Assembly: GCF_004337985.1 (NCBI RefSeq)
Contig: NC_043741.1
Coordinates: 4,440,140-4,504,139, forward strand
Length of the DNA: 64,000 nucleotides
Reading direction: 5' to 3'
DNA from: Pyricularia pennisetigena
Taxonomy: Eukaryota > Ascomycota > Sordariomycetes > Magnaporthales > Pyriculariaceae
Positions 10,738 to 21,430 of this stretch are shown one piece after another. A program made the translations under genes and the position numbers. The notes beneath the pieces were generated by a model, which was given only the letters and a program-made list of their open reading frames with translations, ran no database searches and was not told the origin of the DNA. Positions within the stretch are counted from its first letter, which is position 1; every line of letters begins with the position of its first letter.

Positions 10738-13700
10738 ATGCCAGTAGTGCCAGAAGAGGACGAGCTTGTCATGGACGCCAATTTTGACGACTTCATCAAC
10801 TGGGACAATGCCGAGCCCACCCTGGCCAATGTTGCTTCTAGCATGGACTTCATGCCGGCAACGGCTGACGGCACGCCCGGACAGTTTGACGGCCTAGATT
10901 TGGACCCCTCATTCTTGGATTTTAGTCATCTCGGAGCAGACAACGACAACCTGCTCGATAACGAACTCTTGCACCCGAGTCTGGGCCAGCCGAATCTCGA
11001 CCTTCGTGACCACTTCACAAACCCTTGTCTCCACTGCAAGGCCAATGGCTACGACTGCAAGAGGATCAGGGAGGGCACGTACATGGATTCCTGTACAAGC
11101 TGTGTGGCATTCAATGTAAACTGCAGCCTAGCGTCCACAGAGATGCCTTCACGCAGTGATCCCTGGTCACTCTTTAGCCCGCAATCCGTTGGCAGGTCCC
11201 AGAATCAGGTTGAGGGTGGTGCATGTTCTGCTGCCACAGAGTTTGCTACCCCCAAAATTCCAGAGTCAAAGGCCGACGCCAGAGCAAGGTCAACAGGATC
11301 AGGGTCAGTCAAGGCTGGAGCCCGCCTGTCCAAGGAATCGGTCAAGGTACTCAAAGCGTGGTTCGCAAACCACAGCAAGCACCCTTACCCGACAGAGGAG
11401 GAGAAAGAGTCCCTCCAGCGTCTCACTCAACTCACCAAAGTCCAGATCACAAACTGGCTGGCCAACTACCGCCGACGGAACAAGATCGCACGTCCACGCT
11501 CCACCTCGCCGAGTGTACGCAACTTCACGCTCGGTGGAATGGACATACCTCAGCGAAGGGCCACACCGGCGCCCATGGATCGTCGCCCGAGACCTTCGCA
11601 TTACGAGAACATGAACCCCCTTGAACGTTGGAAGAACTCGCCTCCAGAGAACGAGCCTGCTTCCGTCAACGATATCGCCAGGGCTGTCTCTTCAGCTTCT
11701 ACGGCTATCTCGTCTGGATTTGAGACTCCTCGGAGCTTCAACCTGACCGATGATTCACGGTCACTCGGCCACGGCTCCTCAGTGAGCAGTCTGGGCACAT
11801 CACGTACATCGCAGAGCAGTGCCGCCGGCTCGTTTGCTTCTGCTTACTCACACGGCTCTCGAAACTCATTTGGATCCTTCAGTTCACTCGACAGGGGAAG
11901 GAGACGAAGGCGAAGACGTGCTTTGCCAAATATGTCGAGTCAACCAGCCAGATCCTCACTTACGCAGCCAGCCAACATGTATCAGTGCACATTCTGCCCG
12001 CAGACGTTCAAAGCTAAATATGACTGTAGGTGTAACGTTTCTAATTTGACGTTGACTCCACGTAGTCGATTCTACCATCGGGAAATATCGTTACTAACTC
12101 AATTCTCTTTTTTTTTTTCCCCCGCAGGGCAAAGACACGAAAAGTCGCTTCATATATCTTTAGAGAGTTGGGTTTGTGCTCCAAAGGTATGTTGCCGGAG
12201 ATTACTTGACTACTTTCATAGTGAGCAGCTCGATGTAGTAACTGACAACCCGTTTGGATTAGGGAGCCAAAGCCTTCAACCCAGAGACATCCCGGATAGA
12301 GTGCGTGTTCTGCTCGGAACCCAATCCCACCCAAGATCACCTTGAGACACACAACTATACCGTCTGCCAGGAAAAGGGGGTTTCTGAAAGAACATTCTAC
12401 CGAAAGGATCATCTACGGCAACATCTGAGGCTGGTCCACAACACAAAGTTCATGAACTGGGCGATGTCCAAGTGGGAGCAAAAGCACGATGAGCTGGAGT
12501 CCATCTGCGGCTTTTGTGGCTTACGTATGACAACTTGGACAGCCCGTGTCGAGCACCTTGCCGGCCATTTCAAAGCTGGAAGCTCCATGGCAGAGTGGAA
12601 AGGTGACTGGGGCTTCAATCCGTCTGTGCTTGACAAGGTGCAGAATGCCATTCCACCATACATGATCCACGAGGAGAGAATGTCCCCATGGCCCTATGTT
12701 GCAATTCACCCGACGCCTGAGACCCCGATCCACGCCTATGAACTGTTGAAAACGGAGCTTGTATACTGGGTACAAAACTCCAGAGAGCAACACTCTACTA
12801 TCACAGACGACGAGCTTGTGCACGAGGCATGCCGGATCATCTTCGGGGCTGAAGTGCTCTCTCAAAAGGGCATAGCTGTAAGTAGTAGCACTGACAGTGA
12901 CTTCGAACACACCGCGTTGCCCTTGCGTGAGAGATGATAACGGAAAGATATCGACGCTAACTCGAGTAACAGTCCGCCCCCTCATGGCTACGCGATGTGC
13001 TCATGAGTAATGAGACAATCGCACAACAGGCGCGGCACTCCCCAATTCGCTCCAGTGCAGATTCTCATGTCAGTATACTCAAGATCAATGGCAAGGACAA
13101 CATATTTGAGGCGTGCCCTCTTGAGCACGAACTCTTTAAATATGTCAACTCAAGGACTTTGCTTGGCTTGACTCCCAGTACGTGAATTCTGATCGGCACC
13201 CACAAAACAACTGTATTAACCTGAGCTGAAGCTAACTTGATGCCTACCTACTTTAGCCGACGGCGAGCTTCAGCTCGAGTGCTGCAAAATTCTTGGCCAT
13301 TTCGAAGAGACTTCGTCAAGCCCATCGGATTTGGTGGGCAACCTGCTGGTAAGGCTGGTGATGGGGTCCAAAAGCTGGTTGGCAGATTTTAGAAGAAGAG
13401 CACGACTACCTCGATCCGAGGAAATGATAGACGAAGACCGACGCCCAACCGATGGTAAATCGCTTGACTCAACCATCCACAGTTTCTCCAGACTCGAGAG
13501 GGAATTGGCCCAGCACGTCCGGTCCCAAAGAGCAAAGGGAATCGAGCCTGATGGTCCAGATCTGCAAAGGATTGCTCGTATCATTATATACGGAAATGAT
13601 GATGGCTGGAATCAAAGTGAGCCATGTCAACTATATGTCATGCAGCCGCGGTCGTATGCTAACCAAGTTTTCACCATCACAGCGGCCGCGGACTCTCCTG

Positions 13701-14865
13701 AGTGGCTTGGTGCCTTCAGGGAACGGATGCAAGAGGCAGGCTCGCGATCTGTTTTGAAGCTTGATGATCCCCTTCATCATTTGTTTGATCCCGACTCAGA
13801 AATGATTGCTCTGCAGAACACGCTGGCTTCCCAGGAGATCAGCACAGATGTACCAACAACCGCAGTAACCACGAACGAATCTGCTCCAAATGCCTCACCC
13901 GTTGGTCGATGTGCCCGATCCGTTCCCTTCTTCATACATGACCTCAACTGTTACAAGAGGCTAAAACGGGAACTGGGCCGGTGGTGCGCGTCGGTTATGT
14001 CGCCTAATAACCCAAATCAGCATATCCCATCGGACGCGGAACTCCAGCATCAGGCGCGCTGGATCCTGTACGACGAGTAAGTTGCCATTACCGAAGTCTC
14101 CAAGGTTGTGATGAGAAGTGTTGCTGACTTGCAAATCAATTTTACTACTCAAGTGATGATCCTTGGAATGTGACGGCAGCCGACAACTTCGAGTGGCTGC
14201 AACGATTCAAACGTGACCACAAAATAATTAGTGATGACTCTGGGCCTGGACTCCCAGACTCCGTGGGATGGAATCTGCACCAGGGCGGCACAGGCTTCGC
14301 TCCTCCATATGCGTACCCAGCCGCAGCGATTGAGGGAACCGGTGGCTGCGGCAGTGGGGAAGGCACTGTAGAGATACCCGTACGGGTGGGCGCGAAGCCC
14401 TTCCAAGCCGACCAGAGGGCGGTCGACAGCTACCTGCAGGGCTTCAAGACCCGGTATCCGCGACCTCCTGCAGTCTTTTGTTCGAGGGAACTGGAGGGTG
14501 GCCTGACCGAGTTCGTGGAATCGCAGCAGGTGACCATGGGCGCCCCGCCTTCAGATGAGATGCTCAGGGCCAAGGCGAGGGAGATACTTGGAACCGATAC
14601 AACTGCAGCCGACGATGCCGTGCTGCTGGAGAGGTTCAAGGCGATTTTCCAGCCAAACAATTCTGTGATCAATGCGTCCGGGGCGGAGGTGGACTTTTCG
14701 CTGTTGACGGGCGTGCAGCTGCCGCTGCCGGAAGTTGACGCTACGTTTGAAGCGCAACCGACAGATATGACCGATAATGTGTTTGATGGTTCCACGATGT
14801 ATGGTTTCGGGGCGCAGGACACCATGGACATGATCCAAAGTCCCAGTCAGCTTTTTGACATGTAG
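10738..14865 (+). CDS. homeobox (KN/TALE-like) plus C2H2 zinc-finger transcription factor with C-terminal repeats
   Basis: Seven exons give 1,210 aa: 10738-12025, 12128-12186, 12263-12877, 12973-13177, 13257-13616, 13683-14076 and 14154-14865. All junctions keep phase. Domains in order: an acidic N-terminus; a Cys cluster at residues 97-129 with C-X2-C-X6-C-X11-C-X2-C-X6-C spacing; a homeodomain at about 196-250 with the KN signature (HPYPTEEEK, then VQITNWLANYRRR); a Ser-rich region; and a C2H2 finger C417-X2-C420-X12-H433-X4-H438 whose codons are split by intron 1. A second Cys/His-rich stretch (IECVFCSEPNPTQDHLETH) and RKDHLRQHLRLVH follow. The remaining half (about 605-1140) is a series of degenerate repeats. 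Intron 13617-13682 (66 nt, GTGAGC, GCTAAC) is in frame without a stop and is easily missed. This is a known fungal class of nuclear regulators, but I cannot assign an individual name. Confidence 0.85.
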
Positions 14866-15482
14866 TCTGAACGGAGTTGTTTGGATACTCTGCAAGGGGT
14901 CACCCCTTAATGAAGAATATGAATCAAACAAACAGGAAAACAAGAGACGAGCATGAAAAGGAGGCGAGTTCGAGTTTCAATCAGAAAAATAATATAAAAT
15001 TTGATTTCTCGGTGTTACTTATTGAAGTGTGTATCTTGATTTGCAATGCAAAAGCAGTGGTACAGCCCAGGCCTAAATGTACTGCAGTTATCAACAACTG
15101 ATTGGCTGCAGGGTCCGAGGAAAACCCTTGTGCCGCACCCATGATTGAAATTCTGACAGCCATCGCCGTCAGCAATTTCCATGTTCGTTTTTTTTTTTTT
15201 AAACGACATGCAATCGGGATGCAAAGACTTAAAAGACCGAACCAACCAATTGCCAATGAAACTCGAATCGACTAGAGCTATTCGTGGGCATTGCCACTCA
15301 ATTAATTGAGAGAAACAAATACAATAGACCAAAATAGTACAATATCGTTCTCGAAGCCCTGGCAGCGGTCAAAGAGAAAAGAAAGTTCAGATTGCGGCAT
15401 CGTCTGAAATTACCCTCCCCCCCCCTTCCATGTATAGGTATTGTGGCATTGACCATAGCAGGCCGGCCACCCAGCACAGGAG
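14866..15482. other. intergenic region
   Basis: This 0.6-kb AT-rich spacer lies between the homeobox gene and the FlbE-like gene, both on the plus strand. It contains a short T run near 15188 and a run of C just before 15425. No gene or RNA is visible. Confidence 0.55.
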
Positions 15483-16355
15483 ATGCCGACATATCTATGC
15501 CACGGGTTTCGATGGCACCGACCCTCGATCCGGGTGTACGTCATCGTTCAGGACATTGGAGATGCCGCACCGGACTATATCTCGGGGACGCGCTCCGCCA
15601 CGGCCATCCTAGACTCGTTTTACAACCTGTTTGACTTTTTACCACCTGCGCCCAAGACGGGCCAAGAACAAAAGCAGCAGGAGCAGCAGCGGCCGGCGGA
15701 CGCGATCGACAACGCCTCGAGCCAGGCCTGGTCGGCGGTCCGGCTGCTGGAGGAGTACGACCCGACCGTGCTGGGCGAGGCGACGCGACCGCACGCCTAC
15801 GTGGCCGACCACGTGGTGCGCGTGGATCTGTCGGTCTCGGTCGTCGACGAGATGGCGCGCTACGAGGCCCGGCTGAAAGAGAGTGGCGCCATGGGCGGAC
15901 CGCACTCGGACGAGACGGGCCGCCGCCAGCGCGCCGCCAAGGACCGCAAGGCCGGCTGGCTCGAGAAGCTCAGGGACCAGCTGCAGCGCGGCGAGGAGAT
16001 TCGGTGGTACGTCGTCGTCAACGGCGATGAGGAGCGCGGGTGGGATGATGGCGGCGGTGGCGGGGAGGGCGAAGAAGTGGAGGATGAGCACCGCGCGCGG
16101 GAGAGGCAAAGGCTACGGCAGCGCCTTGGAGGGATGGATCTCCACGAGGAGGACGATGATGGTGACGACTATGGCTATGCGGTCGATGATTCGTCCTCGC
16201 GGCACACCAAAGGCCAGTCTGACAATGGGATGCAACCTCTTTCGGTGATACCACCACAGCATGTCGCCTCGAAGCCGAATGCTACAAAGGGTACCAGCAG
16301 TGGATTTAGAAGGCTTTTTAGCAAGGCAGGCAAGGCGTCTGGAGATGCGAAGTAG
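15483..16355 (+). CDS. FlbE-like developmental regulator
   Basis: This intronless frame encodes 290 aa. The N-terminus YLCHGFRWHRPSIRVYVI, then DSFYNLFDFLPP, WSAVRLLEEYDP, HAYVADHVVRVDLSVSV, KAGWLEKLRDQL and WYVVVNGDEER, form the set of blocks that I associate with the fungal FlbE family. Aspergillus FlbE is an upstream activator of conidiation that acts with FlbD. The assignment rests on remembered family motifs and not on a search. Between the conserved blocks lie a Gln/Lys-rich linker and, after the last block, a Gly/Glu/Arg-rich low-complexity region followed by an acidic Asp run and a basic tail (GFRRLFSKAGKASGDAK). The first ATG fits the conserved N-terminus. The stop lies 167 bp from the stop of the convergent Zn2Cys6 gene, so the two 3' UTRs probably overlap. 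Confidence 0.7.
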   Translation: MPTYLCHGFRWHRPSIRVYVIVQDIGDAAPDYISGTRSATAILDSFYNLFDFLPPAPKTGQEQKQQEQQRPADAIDNASSQAWSAVRLLEEYDPTVLGEATRPHAYVADHVVRVDLSVSVVDEMARYEARLKESGAMGGPHSDETGRRQRAAKDRKAGWLEKLRDQLQRGEEIRWYVVVNGDEERGWDDGGGGGEGEEVEDEHRARERQRLRQRLGGMDLHEEDDDGDDYGYAVDDSSSRHTKGQSDNGMQPLSVIPPQHVASKPNATKGTSSGFRRLFSKAGKASGDAK

Positions 16356-16522
16356 ATGTGTGACTATTGGCGTCAATCTGGGAACAGGAAAACTTTGGGT
16401 CATTCCGTGGATAGCGTGGGTTTAAATGGAAACTATCAAGAACATTGACAAAGCCCTCCTCGCCAGCCTCTTGAGGTAGGTCAAGTCGACCCAAGGGGTA
16501 CAGCATGCGCTCTTGACCACGG

Positions 16523-19210
16523 TCAGTCCCTCGTTGTGATTCGTTCCAATATGCGCATCTCAGCCTCGAAACTTGACCCTGGTGTAGCCCACAGCCGCAA
16601 CTTTGACACTAGCAACTCTTTCAGCTCCTTCACGTCCGTCGTGAACCGTTGCAGCTGCGGGATCGAATCGCAAGTGACGAGGACCAACAGATTCGCCATG
16701 GAGGTTTGTGAAAAGGTCCAGAGGTAAGGAGACCGCTTGTCAAGCATCTCGGTTGAATTGCGGAGGTAAGTCGAGCATGTCTTGATGCAGATCTCGCTTT
16801 TATCCAAAACGATCTGCGGGATCGAGGTGAGGGGTTGAGCAGACCCGGCTGGCACAGCGCTGGACGATGCCGGCGTACCGACAGACAGGTGAGGCGACAC
16901 CGGGCTAGAGCCAACCGAGGATGGTGCCAAGCTCCTTGCTTGCTGCTGCATCAGTGCTGCATAGAGCACAAAAGGCCGGTGAATGATATGACGAGCTGCA
17001 TAGAAGCGTAGCCGAAGCACCCTGGCACGGTCGTTTGGACACGGTTCGGTACCCAAGGGTGGCCGCAGGCTCTCTGGAATGGACAAATACCACTCCTCCA
17101 ACTGACGGTGGAGTTCTGAACTGACATTGACAAGCTTTACAAGACTTAAACTGCCCGCAGTCGGGTTCATGTCAGAAAAAGAGATTAGGCCCGAGTGCTC
17201 TGACGAGTACAAAGAGCTGTGAACCCGATTCAGCAACCTCCTTGCGGCAGTCTCTGCCGCGAAGTAAATCAGCTCTTCGTGCTCCAAAGGGTTCAAGCTC
17301 CGCGGAAGGGGCATTTGATCCGAGAGTCGGTCCGCCATAGGCTCGATCCCGGTTCGGGGAAGTTCCAGCTCGGCTGCTCGATCACTGCATAAAGGCATGT
17401 CTTGCATGTTAGTTGGTCTTCTTCGGGGGTACGGTGCATACACGTCAATGAAGGGGGGTTACCATTCAATCATGAAACAAGACCACAGAACACGCAGGTA
17501 GTCGTCGTTTGGAGCTTGCAAGTGACCGTTTGCTTTTCTTTGCCTGTCACAGCGTGGGTGAAATGTCAGATAGGCATCGGCAACGTTTCGGTCTGTGACG
17601 AGTACGTATGCACCTATGCACCTGAGCAAACCCTTTTGAGGAAAGCAACAAACTCTGATAGTCGCCAGGAACTTACCTCTCGTAAAGAAAAATAAAGTTA
17701 TGAGATGCAAAATAAGCCATCCTCCAACTGTGAAGTGGCCTGCCGAGATGAGCGAAAAACGAGGCTGCCAGGACGAGCGCCTGACAGATAGGCAGGCTCG
17801 GCTGGAAGCCCCAGACGGTCCATTTAAGCAAAAGACGGAGCGCTGGTTGGAAGAGGCTCATTGCAAGCTGGTCCTTTTCCGCCTGGACATGCAGAGGCAG
17901 CGGAACCACCTGCTCGTCGCCGGGAGCGATAGCGCCAAGCGCCCACACACACAGGCATATTGCTGTCTCTGGAGTTTCGGCGGGGCCGTGATCATAAATC
18001 TCTGTTCGCCAACGGATGAAATCGTGTTCCGGAAACAATGGGTACGTTGAGTGTACTCGTGCAAAATAGTTGGCCGACAAAGTCTCAAAGGCTGCATTAT
18101 CTAGTGACGGCCAGTCAAGCTTTGTGCTCTGGAATAAATCCAAAGGCTCTGGCAGGGGCAAGCTGTCTTCGATGTCATGAAAAAGGCTCCTAGGATAGTC
18201 GCCGAGCATATTTCGGATGCGAGGTAATGCAAAGAGAGAACTTGCCGAAGTGAAATGGTCGGTCGGGATGAGAAACTGGTGATGATCCAGGCGGGGGTCA
18301 AGATTGACGGATCCCGGGTCATGGCGGCTCTGGAGCCCTCCGATTTGTGGAGGCGACTGCCCCAACTGCTCTTGTTGCTGACGCTGAAGTTGGTAAGAGT
18401 AGGATGCCGGCAGTGAGAACAAGTTGGGCTGAAAAGGGCTAGAGGCGGTGGTCCCGGCGCCCTGGGCAAGCTCGTTCAGGCGCTCGCTGTGTTCCTGTAG
18501 CAGAATCTCTATACGGCCGAGGCGTTCGGCAACTGGGTCGGAGGCCGGCGCGGAGCCAGTGGGAAGGTCGACCCTACATGCATGTCAGGGTTCTTAATAA
18601 GCACCACTGCAGTCAACAAAAGTGAAGAGCCACAGCAGGCCAAGAAGGACCAAATCTAGGCGCGTGTGACAAACAGCTCAAGGGTCGCCGAAGTACCCCC
18701 CTAAAAAGAAAGAGAAGAGAAGTGTGATGAGCACCCGTACCGTTCAACTGGCAGCTCCTTGTAACGACACTCGGCTGCCGATTCCCGACAGGTCGAGCAA
18801 GGTCGTTCACCGTCGCATCTGCGTGTACTTGAGTCAATAAACGGATCCCCTATCCCCTCCGTAACTGGCATAATAAAGCAAAGCCAAGTAAAGAGAGAAG
18901 GGAAAAATAAAAAATAAAAAATAATGCGTACACACCTTCGCTTGCGGTGCCTGAATATTGCAGAGTGTCGGTTCGTTAGTGTATTTTCAAAAAGAATACA
19001 AAACAAACGGCAAGAGCTTGCCCGGTCATGTTTCAGACGCACCGACAGAAATCGCAAGCTAACAGAGCGCCTTTATCCGACCAAGATAGAATATAGTGAA
19101 CGGTGTAAGTCTAATGTCCAGAGCAAAAATCAAAGTCACACGGACATCGATTATTTTACAAGAGCTCAAAAAAAAAGTTGTTTCTGCGTACGTTTTCGTA
19201 TGTAGCTCAT
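16523..19210 (-). CDS. Zn2Cys6 fungal transcription factor (split by microexons)
   Basis: Transcription is leftward. Proposed exons: 19192-19210, 19043-19058, 18936-18950, 18741-18818, 17677-18573, 17463-17543 and 16523-17384, giving 655 aa. The zinc cluster is canonical once spliced: C8-X2-C11-X6-C18-X5-C24-X2-C27-X6-C34 with the basic run RHRKRRCDGERPC. A leucine-containing helix after it (ERLGRIEILLQEHSERLNEL) is the usual dimerisation segment. The rest is the fungal_trans/MHR domain (YPLFPEHDFIRW, ICLCVWALGAI, FFAHLGRPLHSWRMAYFASH, ARRLLNRVHSSLYSS, LRLRFYAARHIIHRPF). Downstream exons are secure from phase and conservation. The first two exons are less so: an in-frame ATG at 19273 could extend the N-terminus by 21 residues. 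It is nuclear by inference, and the target genes are unknown. Confidence 0.75.
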
Positions 19211-19273
19211 TGTCTTTTCTCCAAGCTCGAGATCAGACAGTAGTATCACTGGATATGGGTCAGATTTCCGCAT

Positions 19274-21430
19274 GCTTTGGCTCTTGTCTCTTCTTTTTTT
19301 TTCCTTGAGTGTGCACAGAGAATTAAGATCAAAATGCTGTACTCACTCAGCCACTCTGCCGGCCAGGGCAGCCTCCAAAAGAGAAAAGAATTCAAGTGCT
19401 TTCGAGTCGTATGAAACAGCGCTACTGATCGAGTTGTTAAAGTGCACGCAGGTGATTGCGGGAGGGCCAGCGAGGTTGGAGCTCGGCGGCCAGGAGCCTG
19501 TCACCTACTGCACGTCCTAGCTATCTACCGTTTGGCTGCCCAATAGGGAGGGACATGGCTTGCTGGAGCGTTCCGCGGACTACCTCAGGCCCAGTGCGTC
19601 GGGCTGCTTCTTGATTGGAGCAGCAAAGCAAACTAGCGACAGTGGAGGTCAGCTCTTTAAGGAAGTGCACTCACTACTTCGAACATGGGGGCTTCGCAGA
19701 TTTTTTTTTTTTTCTCTTGCAATTAATCCTTCAAAGAGGGTTAAATGTCTATTCTACCCCGCAGTTGTAACGACGCCTTTTGTTTCCTTCTCTCCCTCTC
19801 TCTCCCTCTTCATTTTTTGCCCCCCCTCTGCTTCAAAGTGGACAAGATTAAGACATTCTGCCTGGCCCAAAAAGTTTCCACAAGAGAGTGGAGGCTGAGA
19901 TTAGACGGGGCTTCTCGTTATGCGTGACTCCCTATTACTATGGGTTCAAAAAGGTTCACCATGGTACGTCGGCGCGCGTACATGGTGCTCTTGACAGCGA
20001 GATAGACGGTGGACCTTGAATCAAGATACGGAGGAACGTCATGGTATTGAATGGTGGCTTTATGGAGGGAGGTATCAACAGATCAGTCTAGATTGCAGCA
20101 AGGGCCGCCAGCCCCGGGAAAGAAGTAACGGTCTGTACACTTCTCCAAAGCCGATGACACCTTGACCCCTCCAAACCCCCTTTCAGCGGGCCGTTACATC
20201 GTACTTCCCCCATCATTGGCGGGTGGTGAGATTCTACAGTGCGACTTTTGTCCATGGAGTACCGGACTTTGAAACTGATCATTTTTGGAGTATTTCCAAG
20301 AGGTGCAAGCTTTAGGATTTATGTTGCATCTTTCCTCCGGGGAACTTTCTGTCAATCATATGGCCTTTTTTTGCTTCAAGACTATGTTACCGAACGACAA
20401 AAAAAGTGAAAAGCAAAAAATATAGCTTTGAACCCTGATGGTACTTTATGCTTAGATGTTATTCTAGCAGTAGTGGCCAGTCAGCACTGGAATACAGTAC
20501 AGTCAGTCCTAGGTACCGTACCTAGACTAGACCTACTACGTCTGTCCCGAGCTACTCCGCACAACTCCGCATAATTCTTTGCATTGCGTAGCAAGCTTTT
20601 AGCTTACAGTAGTTCCTCTATCTGGATTGACTGGCTTTCACTTTCGTACCACAGCTACAAAAGTTTGTTGTCTATCAAACGAGCAGAAAAGTGCCTATAC
20701 AAGCTTTAATATCCTGCTCCGACTTCTGTATCCGAAGCAACCCTATTGTTTGATTAATTATCCGTTGAGCCACCAAGTGTCAATTGTTCACTGAGGAAAT
20801 CGCCAAGCCCGATTCCCACATGACTCCCAAATTCAGTCGCACGGGAGCCCTCACGGATGGGATATAACGTGGCAGTATGACGCGGGACAGCTCCTTGAAG
20901 GACGCTTTGGCCGCTGCGACGTTGATCTCCATCTCCCCTCACCCTCCACAGTCAATAATACTATGCAATCACCCTGTCAAGTCGCTATGGCTCCTCCACA
21001 GTCAAATAACAAAACAATGGTAACGAGTTTGCGATAATAAAGGGCTTGGCTAACACTAGCAGCTCTCTGCCCCATCTTTTCTTCCGCTAGAACTAGAGTA
21101 ATTAATTTCAATTCCTTTTCGGCACATTGGTCTGTCTCTGTCTGCGCGTTTGTCGCACCGTAAGCCGTGACTAGCTTCAGGAACCTTTCATCCGCCGCGT
21201 TGCTCTCGACGTCTACACAAGCTGCAAAAGCATTGACCCGCCTGGCTTTCTTTTTCTTCCTGTTTTCTTTTTTTCTTTCTTTTTTTTTGCAGACTTAACT
21301 TGGCTCCAGAGAAATTCAATATCGTCTGGCCGCCTATGTTGAGGTAGCAAGATAGATTGCTTGCAGCTCCTCTACGCCACATCACACCACATCACATACA
21401 CACACGGCATCAGCTGACACAGCCGACCAT
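19274..21430. other. intergenic region between divergent genes
   Basis: This 2.2-kb gap carries the promoters of the Zn2Cys6 gene (-) and the lactonase gene (+). It contains a perfect 8-bp inverted repeat with a one-base centre (CTAGGTAC/GTACCTAG, 20509-20525) and CTCCGCA repeats near 20555. A pyrimidine-rich stretch at 21240-21290 lies just upstream of the lactonase gene. I see no coding gene. Confidence 0.55.
20509..20525. repeat. 17-bp palindrome CTAGGTACCGTACCTAG
   Basis: Two 8-bp arms, CTAGGTAC and GTACCTAG, are separated by one base. Related TAGGTA/TACCTA motifs recur between genes throughout the window. Confidence 0.85.
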
